Shown: positions 17,480 to 26,689, numbered from the stretch's first letter. The stretch: 64,000 bases of DNA from Cytophagales bacterium (GCA_013298505.1 JAAFHY010000006.1:1-64000), one strand, 5' to 3'. Made by a program: numbers and translations. Notes: generated by a model from the letters alone, not told the origin.

Positions 17480-20400
17480 TTACTTACAATACTGGTCAAT
17501 AGAGAATTTAGCTTTGGCATCGCCCAGAGAAAGTGCTTTTTTCCAATCGGCACAGGCTTCGTTTTTATTGCCCAATTGATAGTTAAAATTTCCGCGTTGC
17601 TTGTGGTAAGAAGCCTCTTTTGGGTTAATGGCGATTGCTTCATCTAAATCAGAAACTCCGGCTCCGTAATCGTCTAGTTCGGCTTTGCAATTTGCCCGGC
17701 CGTAATAAGCAGCAGCATCTTTGGGGCTTAACTTAATTGCTTTGTCGTAATCGGTTTTGGCCGATTCAAATTCTCCGTTCTCTTCTTTGATGAGCCCGCT
17801 ATTGTAGTATAAATCTGAATTAGTGGGTTCCATCGCAATGGCTTTCCCAATATTTTCCAATGCTCCTTTTCTGTTGCCCAAACCCAAGTAAGCACGTGCG
17901 CGTTCCTTAAACAAGTTCACGGTATTTTCGCCCGCTTTCAAAGCTTCATCAAAATCTTTTATGGCTGGTTGAAACTCTTGTTGTTCGAGCAATGATTTTC
18001 CTCTTTTGAAGAGTACTCCCCTATCGCGGTTGCCCCCTTGTATTGCTTTATCTAAGTACTCTACTGCAACGGGATAGTTGGTCAATTCAAAATAGGTTTC
18101 TCCAAGTTTTTGATAAAATGTAGCATCGGGTTTTTCGGTTAGTTTTTCTAGTTGTCTTAAATCCCTTGCAGCTTCTTCGTACTTTTTTACTTTCAAGTAA
18201 GCATCTGCTCGGTTTTCAAAAGCTCGGGCATAATCTGGCTTCTTGGCTATCGCAACACCAAAATCGGTAATGGCATCATCATATTTTTCTAAGTTAAGGT
18301 ACGCCTTACCACGGTTGTTAAATAGAGTTGGGTCGTTAAGACCTGCATTGATCGCTTGCGAATAATCTTGCAGCGCACCTTGGAAATTTTTAGTTATAAA
18401 TTTTGCATCTCCTCGGTGATAATAAGCAGAAACTAGTTTAGGATTTTTTTCCAAGGCCAGATCAAAATCAGCAAGAGCGTTTTCTACATCTTTGTTCCCC
18501 AACTTGCAGAAGCCACGAATATCGTAGGCGATTGGCTCGGCATTTCCATTGGCAATTGCTTTTTCAAGATCGGGTAGCGCAAGTTTATATTCTTGGATAT
18601 TAAAGTTACACGTGCCTCGCTTAAAATATACTTCAGATGAAGTTTCGCCCAGTTCGATTGCCTTGTTAAAATCGCCAATTGCTTTCGCGAAATCTTGAGT
18701 TTGATAATATGAATTTCCCCTTGTACTAAACGCAAGTTTGTCTTTACTACCGCCTTCAATTGCTTTTGTTAATTCATCAATAGAGCCTTTAAAGTCGTTG
18801 AGGTTGTATTTGGCAGCCCCAGTCAATACAAAATCTTCTATAGTGCTTTGGTTATTGGCTGCAATCATGGCCTCGTCTACAATTACCTTTGGCCAAGTTT
18901 TAAGAGTAAAATTTGCGCTGGCTCTATTTCGCAATGCTTGCACATAGTTTGGCTTAAGTTGCAAGGCTTTGTCAAAATCAAGAATAGATTCTTTGGTGAG
19001 GTTTGAATTAAACTTTGCTTTTCCGCGATTGTTGTAAATCAGCTCGTCATTTGCGCCAAGAGCTATGGCTTTGTCATACGCTTCAATGGCTCCGGTAAAA
19101 TTGTTTTCTTTAAATCGTCCGTTCCCCACTTGAAAAAGCACTTCTTTATTTTTGCTACCTGCCATTACAGCTTTTTCGAGTTGAAGTAAGCCTTCTTTTG
19201 TTTTTTGCTGTTGCATGTAGGCAAGCCCTAGGTATTCTTGCGATTGCAGATCGACTGATTCTTGCTTGGCTACTTTTTCAAGATCAACAATGCAATTACT
19301 GTAATCTTGTGTGAGATAGAACGACTTGCCTCTTTTTTCGTAGAGACCAATTTCTTTTTCGCCACCAGCTTCGGCAAGGGTGAAGGCTTCTATCGAAGTT
19401 TTGTATTCGCCCGCATCGAATCGTAGAAACCCTATATAAAGATTTACTTTAGAATCTTTTACTCCACTCTTTATTGCGTTTTCAAGAAATATTTTTGCGG
19501 CCGGTTTTTCATTGAGCTGATATTTTGATAGTCCTAGCATTTTTGAGATTTCAGCCGATTCGCCTTCGGCTACTCGTACTCTATCTAAATCTTCTGCACA
19601 TCCTTTATAGTTACCTAAATTGAATTTAACAGTACCTCTATTTGAGTACGCTTTTAAGTAGTCAGATCTCAATGCAATGGCTCTATCAAAATCGGCCAAT
19701 GCTCCTTGCAAATCGCCCACACTCACTTTGGCCTTTCCACGATTATTGAACACGATGGCATCGGTTGCCAGTAAACCAATGGCTTTGTCGTACGATTGAA
19801 TAGCACCAGCAAAATCATTTTTGATAAACTTTATATCACCACTGTTTTTAAACGCATCGTAATCATTCGCGCCCAGTGAAATGGCTTTATCTAAATCTTT
19901 TAGTGCGTTGTCGGTATCTTTTAGATTGAATTCAGCATTTCCTTTATAGAGGTATACTTCTTTTGCTCCCGCCCCCATTGAAATGGCACGTGCCAACGCT
20001 TCGCTGGCAGCCTTGTAGTCTTTGGTGAAATAGTTTGCTGTACCAAGTTGTTCAAAGGTTTCTTTATCATTACTGCCCAACGAGACAGCCGCGGCCAGCG
20101 CGTTGGCTGCGCCTACGAAATCGTTTAGTTTAATTTGACTGCTACCGAGCAAACGAAATACCTCTTTGTCTTTTACTCCTTTGCTTACCACTTTGTTTAA
20201 TGATTCGGCTGCTCCTTTAAAGTCGGATAGATTATATTTTGCAATGCCAATGTGTTGAAACAGGGCTTCGTCACTTCTTCCTGATGAGATAATTTTTTCG
20301 TAATCCGCAACGACACCTTTCCAATCTTTCAATTCGTACCGAGCAGCGGCTCTGTTTTCCAACGCCTTATCGTAATCGGGTTTTAGTTTAAGAGCTTCAT

Positions 20401-20950
20401 CAAAATCCGCGACAGCGCCCGGTATGTCCTTTAAATTTATTTTGGCCTTGCCTCGATTGTTGAATAAGATAGCGTCTTTTTTTCCAGTAGCCAGGGCTTT
20501 GTCATAATTGGTGATGGCATCTTTGTAATTCTCTAGCCGAAATTTTGAATTGGCCAAATTGGTGAACGTCTCAAACTGATTGACGCCCATTTGTATGGCT
20601 TTTTCTAAATCGCCAATGCAGCCTTGAAAATCTTCTAGTTTGTATTTTGTGTTACCACGAAACTGGAACAGTTCGGCTGTATTGATCCGCGCTTTCACGG
20701 CTTCATCAAAATCGGCTTTGGCTTTTTCAAATTCATTTAGCTGAAAGTAAGCAATGCCCCGCTTGCTGTAAACCTCTTTGTTTGCGAAGCCAGTAGCAAT
20801 GAGTTGCGAAAATTGTGAAGCTGCCTCTTGGTAACTGCCTTGCTTTAGTTTTTCTAATGCCGATTGGTAAACGGCTTGCTGTATTGAATCGGCCTTTTGT
20901 GCAATTGAAAAAGACGGTAGCAGCAATAAAAGTAAAGTGGCAAATCGCAT
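17480..20950 (-). CDS. Giant TPR-repeat secreted protein
   Basis: The protein has 1156 residues. After a signal peptide (MRFATLLLLLLPSFSIAQ) essentially the whole chain is tetratricopeptide repeats of about 34 residues, roughly thirty in number. They have the usual W/L-G-Y-A-F-A-P pattern, e.g. YKDAITNYDKALATG, NNRGKAKINLKDIPGAVAD, and a recurrent GxxAYDxRGxxK flavour. No enzymatic domain, lipobox or membrane helix is visible. TPR arrays of this kind are protein-protein scaffolds; in the periplasm it could organise an envelope complex. The final repeats near GNKNEACADWKKALSLGDAKAK match the C-terminal Sel1/TPR style often seen in Bacteroidota. A specific role cannot be assigned. Confidence 0.85.
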   Translation of the reverse strand: MRFATLLLLLLPSFSIAQKADSIQQAVYQSALEKLKQGSYQEAASQFSQLIATGFANKEVYSKRGIAYFQLNEFEKAKADFDEAVKARINTAELFQFRGNTKYKLEDFQGCIGDLEKAIQMGVNQFETFTNLANSKFRLENYKDAITNYDKALATGKKDAILFNNRGKAKINLKDIPGAVADFDEALKLKPDYDKALENRAAARYELKDWKGVVADYEKIISSGRSDEALFQHIGIAKYNLSDFKGAAESLNKVVSKGVKDKEVFRLLGSSQIKLNDFVGAANALAAAVSLGSNDKETFEQLGTANYFTKDYKAASEALARAISMGAGAKEVYLYKGNAEFNLKDTDNALKDLDKAISLGANDYDAFKNSGDIKFIKNDFAGAIQSYDKAIGLLATDAIVFNNRGKAKVSVGDLQGALADFDRAIALRSDYLKAYSNRGTVKFNLGNYKGCAEDLDRVRVAEGESAEISKMLGLSKYQLNEKPAAKIFLENAIKSGVKDSKVNLYIGFLRFDAGEYKTSIEAFTLAEAGGEKEIGLYEKRGKSFYLTQDYSNCIVDLEKVAKQESVDLQSQEYLGLAYMQQQKTKEGLLQLEKAVMAGSKNKEVLFQVGNGRFKENNFTGAIEAYDKAIALGANDELIYNNRGKAKFNSNLTKESILDFDKALQLKPNYVQALRNRASANFTLKTWPKVIVDEAMIAANNQSTIEDFVLTGAAKYNLNDFKGSIDELTKAIEGGSKDKLAFSTRGNSYYQTQDFAKAIGDFNKAIELGETSSEVYFKRGTCNFNIQEYKLALPDLEKAIANGNAEPIAYDIRGFCKLGNKDVENALADFDLALEKNPKLVSAYYHRGDAKFITKNFQGALQDYSQAINAGLNDPTLFNNRGKAYLNLEKYDDAITDFGVAIAKKPDYARAFENRADAYLKVKKYEEAARDLRQLEKLTEKPDATFYQKLGETYFELTNYPVAVEYLDKAIQGGNRDRGVLFKRGKSLLEQQEFQPAIKDFDEALKAGENTVNLFKERARAYLGLGNRKGALENIGKAIAMEPTNSDLYYNSGLIKEENGEFESAKTDYDKAIKLSPKDAAAYYGRANCKAELDDYGAGVSDLDEAIAINPKEASYHKQRGNFNYQLGNKNEACADWKKALSLGDAKAKFSIDQYCK

Positions 20951-21102
20951 GGATAGTAAGATTAAGAGCTACAAAAATAGGAAATATCGAGGGCCGAAAT
21001 GGAAGAAATGACCCGTAATCCTACTTGTGAATTATTTGAGATGCCCTTAGCAAGAACAAAACACTGGAGTCAAAATCTATAGAATGACAATGGCTAGGAG
21101 TG
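20951..21102. other. Gap before TPR gene, nothing recognised
   Basis: This 152-bp stretch upstream of the giant TPR gene (which reads leftward) and downstream of the tiny membrane-protein genes shows no open frame of note, no hairpin with a T-run and no clear promoter box. It presumably holds the TPR gene's promoter. Confidence 0.4.
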
Positions 21103-21207
21103 CTAGCTAAAAAACGTGAAGAGGTAATAAACAATCAATGCGATTGCCGCAGTGCCAACGATATACCCAAAAACACGACCTCTTTTATAAAAACCTTTTA
21201 CGTTCAT
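21103..21207 (-). CDS. Tiny membrane protein with RVFGY motif (34 aa)
   Basis: The peptide has 34 residues: a basic N-terminus MNVKGFYKRGRVFGY followed by one hydrophobic helix (IVGTAAIALIVYYLF) and a short end FFS. It starts 3 nt after the stop of the neighbouring tiny gene, and the two share VK-FY-R-RVFGY plus a following helix, so they look like a tandem duplication translated as a pair. The basic-then-hydrophobic layout predicts a single-pass inner-membrane protein with its N-terminus in the cytoplasm. Paralogy and close spacing are the evidence that it is real. The function is unknown. Confidence 0.5.
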   Translation of the reverse strand: MNVKGFYKRGRVFGYIVGTAAIALIVYYLFTFFS

Positions 21208-21210
21208 TTT

Positions 21211-21330
21211 TTAGAAACTTAATGATGGTATAGAAATCAGTGTGCTCATGACAAAATAAATAAGCAGACTGGCAAGAATCAGATAGCCAAAAACCCTAGC
21301 GCGTTGAAAGTAAAATTTTACGGGCAGCAT
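21211..21330 (-). CDS. Tiny membrane protein with RVFGY motif (39 aa)
   Basis: The peptide has 39 residues from the ATG at 21330 (MLPVKFYFQRARVFGY), followed by a hydrophobic helix (LILASLLIYFVM) and a tail TLISIPSLSF. An AGAAGG sequence at 21344-21339 lies 8 nt before this ATG, one of the few Shine-Dalgarno-like sites in the window, so it is preferred over the ATG at 21336. It is the first gene of the pair with the 34-residue paralogue. No named family is recognised; a single-pass inner-membrane protein is inferred. Confidence 0.5.
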   Translation of the reverse strand: MLPVKFYFQRARVFGYLILASLLIYFVMSTLISIPSLSF

Positions 21331-21477
21331 TTTCATAACCTTCTGGTATAAAACTATTTAAATCTAAGGTAGCCATTACTTTGTAGCGTACCTATTCAGT
21401 TCGATGATTGGCCTTACAGGCTGTTTAATGGCTCTTATGCTCTTTCAACAAATACGGTAGAGAAAGGTTCTAAACCC

Positions 21478-22266
21478 TTAAGAATTATGGGTATCCAAAA
21501 TATGCTGGCTCACTATCTTATAAATTTCGGCAATGGCTTGGTCCCCTGCCAAAAACTCAAGGTGCATATCCAGAATTTCTAAATCTCCTCTTTTGGCGGG
21601 GCCTGTTTGTGCTTGGGTTGGTTCTAAGCTAAGGCTTTTTTGAATGGTTTCGAGGATCAGTGGCTTGAGCAATTCAAATTCAAGGAAATTCTTTTGAAGG
21701 ATAGTATTAGAAATAGCCAGCATGTGGTTAGTAAAATTCGAAGCAAAAATGGCTGCAACGTGCAGTGCCTTCCGATCGTGCGAAGTAATTTTTCTTACTT
21801 GATTACTGATTGATTCGGCCAATCTTTTTACAACCTCTTCAGTTTCTTCATTAGATGTTTCAATGAAAACCGGGATGCTTTTGAAATCTACTTTTTTTTG
21901 CTTTGAGAAAGTTTGAAGTGGATAAAAAACACCTATGTTATTCGTGGCTGCAAATTGTAATTCGTCTAGCGGCTGGCTACCCGAAGTGTGCAGTAAAATG
22001 GCTTCTTCTGGCAATATGATTTCTTGCGCGATACTTTTTAATGCATCATCGCTGGCTGCGATAATAAATACAGTTGAGGTGCTAGTTGAAAAATCAAGTG
22101 TGGCTTTTACTTCTGCTTGATACAGTCTTGAAGTTAATTGTTCGGCATGACGTGGATTGCGGCTGTAAACCTCGTTTATAACAAACCCCGCATTATCCAG
22201 AGCCGGTGCCAAGTGCCAAGCTAAGTTGCCGGAACCAATAAATGAAATCGATTGCTCTTTGCCCAT
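21478..22266 (-). CDS. DUF2520 Rossmann-fold oxidoreductase-like protein
   Basis: The protein has 262 residues from the ATG at 22266 (MGKEQSISFIGSGNLAW). The longer frame upstream encodes an unlikely hydrophobic extension and is not used. The N-terminal half is a dinucleotide-binding Rossmann domain (ISFIGSGNLAWHLAPAL, FIIAASDDALKSIAQEI, LLHTSGSQPLDEL). The C-terminal half is the all-helical DUF2520 domain (HDRKALHVAAIFASNFTNHML, TQAQTGPAKRGD). Its architecture is like pyrroline-5-carboxylate or ketopantoate reductases, but no substrate is established for the family. It is divergent from the CoA-transferase gene. Confidence 0.85.
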   Translation of the reverse strand: MGKEQSISFIGSGNLAWHLAPALDNAGFVINEVYSRNPRHAEQLTSRLYQAEVKATLDFSTSTSTVFIIAASDDALKSIAQEIILPEEAILLHTSGSQPLDELQFAATNNIGVFYPLQTFSKQKKVDFKSIPVFIETSNEETEEVVKRLAESISNQVRKITSHDRKALHVAAIFASNFTNHMLAISNTILQKNFLEFELLKPLILETIQKSLSLEPTQAQTGPAKRGDLEILDMHLEFLAGDQAIAEIYKIVSQHILDTHNS

Positions 22267-22418
22267 GATGAAATAAAAGTAACTAAATATGATGAAAATC
22301 AGGAGATACCAATTACTTGCCATCTATCTTTCGCTTGCAAAAAAAAGAATACTGTTAACATCAATGCATTTCTACTGTTGAATGACTAGACTAAAATGAA
22401 TTTAAACGTAAAGAGAAT

Positions 22419-23711
22419 ATGAGCACATATATTTCCCCAGAGGAAGCCGTTCGATTAATTCAATCGGGTGATCGCGTATTTGTGCACGGCAGTGCAGCTA
22501 CCCCTAAACTTTTGTTAGATGCATTAGCCAAACGAGCTGATGAACTGCGTGGTGTGGAGTTGGTAGCTATTAGCGTTTTAGGTGATTTAGAAATAACCAA
22601 TGCACGCTACCGCGATAGTTTTTATTTTAATTCACTTTTCGTGTCAGCACCAATCCGCGAAGCGATACACGATGGAAGAGGTGATTATATTCCAATTTTC
22701 CTTAGTGAAATATCGCGCTTGTTTGAAAAGAAGATATTGCCTTTGGATGCTGCCTTGTTGCATGTCTCGCCTCCGGATAAACATGGGTTTTGTTCACTGG
22801 GCACTTCTGTAGATGTAGTGCGTTCAGCCACCAAGTATGCGAAAAAATTAATTGCGCAGGTAAATCCAAATATGCCCCGTACACATGGGGATGGATTTAT
22901 TCATGCAAGTCGATTTGATGCGATGATTGAATGTACCGATGAATTGCCTGAAGTTTCGTATTCGAGTCAGCTAACGGCAGAAGACCTAACCATAGGAAGA
23001 AATGTGGCCTCTTTGGTGGAAGATCGCTCCACGCTTCAGATGGGTATCGGTTCTATTCCCGATGCGGCTTTGTTGGCGATGGGGCATTGCAAAGATTTGG
23101 GTATCCACACCGAGATGTTTTCGGATGGTGTGATGGAGTTGATTAAGAAAGGTGTAATTACGAATGCGTACAAAAAAAAACATCCCGGCAAGGTGGTTTC
23201 TGGTTTTACCATCGGCTCTAAAAAATTATACGATTTCTTAGATGACAATCCGCAGTTTGCGTTTTTGGAAGCAAGTTATGTCAACGATACGCGCGTGATT
23301 CGCGCAAACCCCAAAGTGGTGGCCATCAACAGTGCGATTGAAGTAGATATTACTGGACAAGTATGTGCAGATTCGATTGGAACGTATCAATACTCTGGTG
23401 TAGGAGGACAGATGGATTTTATTCGAGGAGCAGCCTTGTCCGATGGAGGTAAACCGATCATCGCGTTGATTTCGGCTACGAAGAAAGGCGTTTCTAAAAT
23501 AGTACCTGAAGTAAAGTCTGGAGCAGGTATCGTAACCACGCGCGCGCACATGCACTACTTGGTAACTGAGTTTGGGACGGCCTATCTCTACGGAAAAAAT
23601 TTACGCCAGCGTGCGTATGAAATTTTAAAAGTAGCTCATCCCGATCATCAGGATAGTCTGGAAAAAGAAATCATTAAGCGATTTGGAAGCAGAATACATC
23701 CGATAGCCTAA
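22419..23711 (+). CDS. Acetyl-CoA hydrolase/transferase family CoA-transferase
   Basis: The protein has 430 residues of the class I CoA-transferase group that includes 4-hydroxybutyrate and butyryl/acetate CoA-transferases. The N-terminal half begins SPEEAVRLIQSGDRVFVHG. The catalytic Glu is probably E308 in NSAIEVDITGQV, followed by GVGGQMDFIRGA, and GIVTTRAHMHYLVTEFGTAYLYGKNLRQRA closes the CoA-binding part. It moves CoA between acetyl-CoA and a short-chain carboxylate in the cytoplasm; the acceptor cannot be read from the sequence. The last 4 bp overlap the convergent cysteine desulfurase gene. Confidence 0.87.
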   Translation: MSTYISPEEAVRLIQSGDRVFVHGSAATPKLLLDALAKRADELRGVELVAISVLGDLEITNARYRDSFYFNSLFVSAPIREAIHDGRGDYIPIFLSEISRLFEKKILPLDAALLHVSPPDKHGFCSLGTSVDVVRSATKYAKKLIAQVNPNMPRTHGDGFIHASRFDAMIECTDELPEVSYSSQLTAEDLTIGRNVASLVEDRSTLQMGIGSIPDAALLAMGHCKDLGIHTEMFSDGVMELIKKGVITNAYKKKHPGKVVSGFTIGSKKLYDFLDDNPQFAFLEASYVNDTRVIRANPKVVAINSAIEVDITGQVCADSIGTYQYSGVGGQMDFIRGAALSDGGKPIIALISATKKGVSKIVPEVKSGAGIVTTRAHMHYLVTEFGTAYLYGKNLRQRAYEILKVAHPDHQDSLEKEIIKRFGSRIHPIA

Positions 23712-24847
23712 ACCGCTACACGGCAAATTTCGGCCAACTTGCTGACTACATGATCTATTTCTTCCACAGAGTTGTATTTGCTGAAAGAAAAACGAACAGC
23801 ACCTCTTTTTGAATTGGGATACAAAGCACCAAGCACATGCGATCCGGTAGATGCACCGCTTGAACAGGCACTTCCGCCTGAGGCAGAAATTCCTTGTAGA
23901 TCCAAATTGAAAAGCAGCATGTCATTCTCTTCCGATTCCGGAAGACTCACGTTGAGAACGGTGTACAAGCTTTTTTGGAGATTGGATGAATCGCCATTAA
24001 ATGTCACATCGGGTATGGCTTCTTTCAGCTTGGCTGCCATGTGTGATTTTATTTTCTTGATTTGGCTTTCGTGCTCATCCATTTCGCGATAGCAGATTTC
24101 CAAGGCTTTCGCCAAGCCGATAATACCGTACACATTTTCGGTTCCGCCACGCATGTTGCGCTCTTGCGCGCCTCCGTGAATGAGCGAATGAATTTTTTTG
24201 TCTTTGTTGATGTACATGAAGCCCACGCCCTTTGGCCCGTGAAACTTATGAGCAGCTGCGGTAAGGCCATGCACTTTGAGTTTTTTCAAATCATGGCGAT
24301 AGTGGCCCATGGTTTGAACGGTGTCCGATTGGAAGTAGGCCTGATATTGTTGACAAAGATCGCCTACACGCTCCATGTCAAGCAGGTTGCCGATTTCGTT
24401 GTTGGCATGCATCAATGAAACCAATGCCTGCGGATTTGCCTTAAGTAATTCTTCTAAGTGCGTGTAGTCCACATGGCCTTTTTCATCGAGGCGCACATGA
24501 TGCAATTTTATTTTCCCTTCGCGTTCCAGCGTTTCCAATGTGTGGGTGACCGCGTGGTGCTCGATGGGTGAGGAGATGGCGTGTTTTAATTGATACGTGT
24601 CGATGCTGCAACGCAGCAATGTGTTATCGGCTTCGGTGCCACCGGAAGTGAAAATGATTTCACCGGGGGTGCAGTTTAAGAGTTCCGCTACTTTTTTTCG
24701 TGCCGATTCAATGGCTGCACGCACTTTGCGTCCGTGCGCATGGGTGGATGACGGATTGCCAAAATCTTCGAGCATGAATGGTTTCATGGCCTCAAATACT
24801 TCGGAGTCGAGGGGGGTGGTGGCTGCGTTGTCTAGGTAAACTCTCAT
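23708..24847 (-). CDS. Cysteine desulfurase (IscS/NifS type)
   Basis: The protein has 379 residues from the ATG at 24847; a TTG four codons upstream is rejected because family members start MxVYLDNAATT. It is a PLP enzyme that removes sulfur from cysteine for Fe-S clusters and thiolated tRNA. The PLP lysine is K201 in AAHKFHGPKGVGF. The persulfide Cys is C328 in GSACSSG on the mobile loop, and TSGGTEADN binds the cofactor phosphate. An NFU-type scaffold is encoded at 57.4 kb. It follows the phosphohexomutase gene closely on the same strand (8 nt). Confidence 0.9.
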   Translation of the reverse strand: MRVYLDNAATTPLDSEVFEAMKPFMLEDFGNPSSTHAHGRKVRAAIESARKKVAELLNCTPGEIIFTSGGTEADNTLLRCSIDTYQLKHAISSPIEHHAVTHTLETLEREGKIKLHHVRLDEKGHVDYTHLEELLKANPQALVSLMHANNEIGNLLDMERVGDLCQQYQAYFQSDTVQTMGHYRHDLKKLKVHGLTAAAHKFHGPKGVGFMYINKDKKIHSLIHGGAQERNMRGGTENVYGIIGLAKALEICYREMDEHESQIKKIKSHMAAKLKEAIPDVTFNGDSSNLQKSLYTVLNVSLPESEENDMLLFNLDLQGISASGGSACSSGASTGSHVLGALYPNSKRGAVRFSFSKYNSVEEIDHVVSKLAEICRVAV

Positions 24848-24855
24848 GAGCACGA

Positions 24856-26259
24856 TCAAATTAGTTCCTGAATGTCTTTAATAATCCGTTTTGCCAAAGC
24901 ATCTGCTTTCTTTTCGTTTTGCGACTCCGCATAGATGCGGATGATTGGTTCAGTGTTTGACTTGCGCAAGTGTACCCATTCTTTTTCTGTTTCGAAGTCA
25001 ATTTTCACACCATCGGCTGTGTTGATTTTTTCAGATGCGTATTTGGCTTTTACTTTTTCCAATACTTCGTCTACGTTGATTTGTGGCGTCAACTCGATTT
25101 TGTTTTTCGAGATGAAATAGCTTGGATACGTTTTGCGCAACTCAGAAGCTTTCAGTTTTGATTTTGCCAAATGCGTCAGGAATAATGCGATGCCCATCAG
25201 CGCATCGCGGCCATAGTGAAGCTCCGGAAAAATAACACCACCATTGCCTTCACCTCCGATCACGGCTTTCGTTTGTTTCATGGTGGTGACCACATTCACT
25301 TCTCCTACTGAAGCTGCTGTGTAAATGCCTTTGGCGTTTTCGGTAACATCGCGCAAGGCGCGCGTAGATGATAGGTTAGACACCGTATTGCCTTTGCGCC
25401 CTGCCTTGCCGGCAGGCAGGTTGCTGAGCACATAGTCTGCCACGGCTACCAGTGTGTATTCTTCGCCAAAAGGTTTTCCGTCTTCCTGAATCAACGCCAA
25501 CCGATCTACATCAGGGTCGACCACAATGCCTAAATGGTATTTTCCCTTTCTTACTTCTTTGCAGATAGTTTTAATATTTTCGGGGAGTGGCTCTGGATTG
25601 TGGGGAAATTTTCCCGTTGGCTCACAATACAATTTTTTCACCTTGTTCACACCCAATGCCTTCAATAATTCAGGCACACAAATACCACCAGAAGAATTAA
25701 CGGCATCCACTACAATCTTGAATTTTGATTTTTGAATGGCCTTTACATCCACCAATTTATTTTTGAGAATTAACTCAATGTGTTTTTTGATGTAGGTCGT
25801 TTTCTTTTCGTAGCGACCTAATTTTTCTACCGGTGCGAACTCAAAATTTTCATCTTGTGCAATCTGCAAGACCAGAGCGCCATCTTCAGCCGAAATAAAT
25901 TCACCTTTTTCGTTGAGCAGCTTGAGAGCATTCCATTGAATGGGATTGTGGCTGGCAGTGAGGATAATGCCACCGCCCGCTTTTTCCAGCGGTACGGCAA
26001 TTTCTACTGTAGGTGTTGTGGAAAGCCCCAGGTCAATCACATCTAAACCCAGTCCTTGAAGTGTAGAGCACACTAGAGCGTTCACCATTTCACCGGATAT
26101 GCGCGCATCGCGACCGATCACTATTTTTTTGCCTTGACGGGATTTTACCCACGAGCCAAAAGCAGCTGCAAATTTTACACAATCAACAGGAGTAAGGGCA
26201 TCGCCCGGTTTGCCACCGATGGTTCCGCGAATGCCAGAAATTGATTTGATAAGGGTCAC
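24856..26259 (-). CDS. glmM: Phosphoglucosamine mutase-like phosphohexomutase
   Basis: The protein has 467 residues and starts with GTG (LIKSISGIRGTIGG is the family N-terminus). All four domains of the alpha-D-phosphohexomutase family are present: the phosphoserine S103 in TASHNP, the Mg site DPDVDRLAL, the sugar loop GEGNGGVIFPE and the phosphate-binding RKSNTEPIIRI. The best guess is conversion of glucosamine-6-P to glucosamine-1-P for peptidoglycan, but phosphoglucomutase or phosphomannomutase activity is possible. Residues about 281-288 (LPAGKAGR) are an in-frame insertion that looks derived from a palindromic element. Confidence 0.85.
   Translation of the reverse strand: MTLIKSISGIRGTIGGKPGDALTPVDCVKFAAAFGSWVKSRQGKKIVIGRDARISGEMVNALVCSTLQGLGLDVIDLGLSTTPTVEIAVPLEKAGGGIILTASHNPIQWNALKLLNEKGEFISAEDGALVLQIAQDENFEFAPVEKLGRYEKKTTYIKKHIELILKNKLVDVKAIQKSKFKIVVDAVNSSGGICVPELLKALGVNKVKKLYCEPTGKFPHNPEPLPENIKTICKEVRKGKYHLGIVVDPDVDRLALIQEDGKPFGEEYTLVAVADYVLSNLPAGKAGRKGNTVSNLSSTRALRDVTENAKGIYTAASVGEVNVVTTMKQTKAVIGGEGNGGVIFPELHYGRDALMGIALFLTHLAKSKLKASELRKTYPSYFISKNKIELTPQINVDEVLEKVKAKYASEKINTADGVKIDFETEKEWVHLRKSNTEPIIRIYAESQNEKKADALAKRIIKDIQELI
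25400..25420. repeat. Short palindromic element inside phosphohexomutase gene
   Basis: The segment contains CCTGCC and GGCAGG arms around the palindrome TGCCGGCA. It encodes LPAGKAGR between two conserved stretches (VAVADYVL and KGNTVSNLSSTRALRD), consistent with a 24-nt in-frame insertion. Similar CCTGCCGGCAGG repeats are widespread in Bacteroidota genomes, as I recall them. Confidence 0.55.
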
Positions 26260-26338
26260 AGAGTTAAGTTAAAATGTGACCACAAAGTTAATGCTCTTTT
26301 GATGTCAATAAAAATGACTAAAAGCGAGTTGCGATCGC

Positions 26339-26569
26339 TTAGCCTTTCTTAATTGAAGGAAGTTCGGCTGCTTTTTCAGGATCGCCACAGGCTTCGCCAG
26401 CACCCACTACTTTGCCGCAATAGCCACAGATAATACCTTCTTTGGCCAGAAAGGGACTTTGCGTGGCGCAGGTGCCTCTGAACTCACCATTTTTAATAAA
26501 CAACAAACGCACTGACATTAAAATGAAGAAGAGTGCGAAAATGCCGATGGTAAGGAGAAAAACTGCCAT
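26339..26569 (-). CDS. Small membrane protein with four cysteines (NqrM-like layout)
   Basis: The protein has 76 residues. One N-terminal transmembrane helix (MAVFLLTIGIFALFFILM) is followed by RLLFIKNGEFRGTC and then ICGYCGKVVGAGEACG, giving Cys 34, 48, 51 and 61. This order (helix, G-x-C, CxxC, last Cys) recalls NqrM, the small protein that helps insert iron into Na+-translocating NADH:quinone reductase, but the spacing differs and no nqr genes are in the window. It is likely an inner-membrane metal-binding or maturation factor. The assignment is tentative. Confidence 0.65.
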   Translation of the reverse strand: MAVFLLTIGIFALFFILMSVRLLFIKNGEFRGTCATQSPFLAKEGIICGYCGKVVGAGEACGDPEKAAELPSIKKG

Positions 26570-26689
26570 GTCGATAGTTGTTTACGGTGTGTGAATGACG
26601 AATTTTACAGCGTGTGCAAAGATAACCAAAGATTGGTTGATTTAGTTTGCAGACGACTTGGAGTTTAGCACACAAATAGTAAAGTGGCA

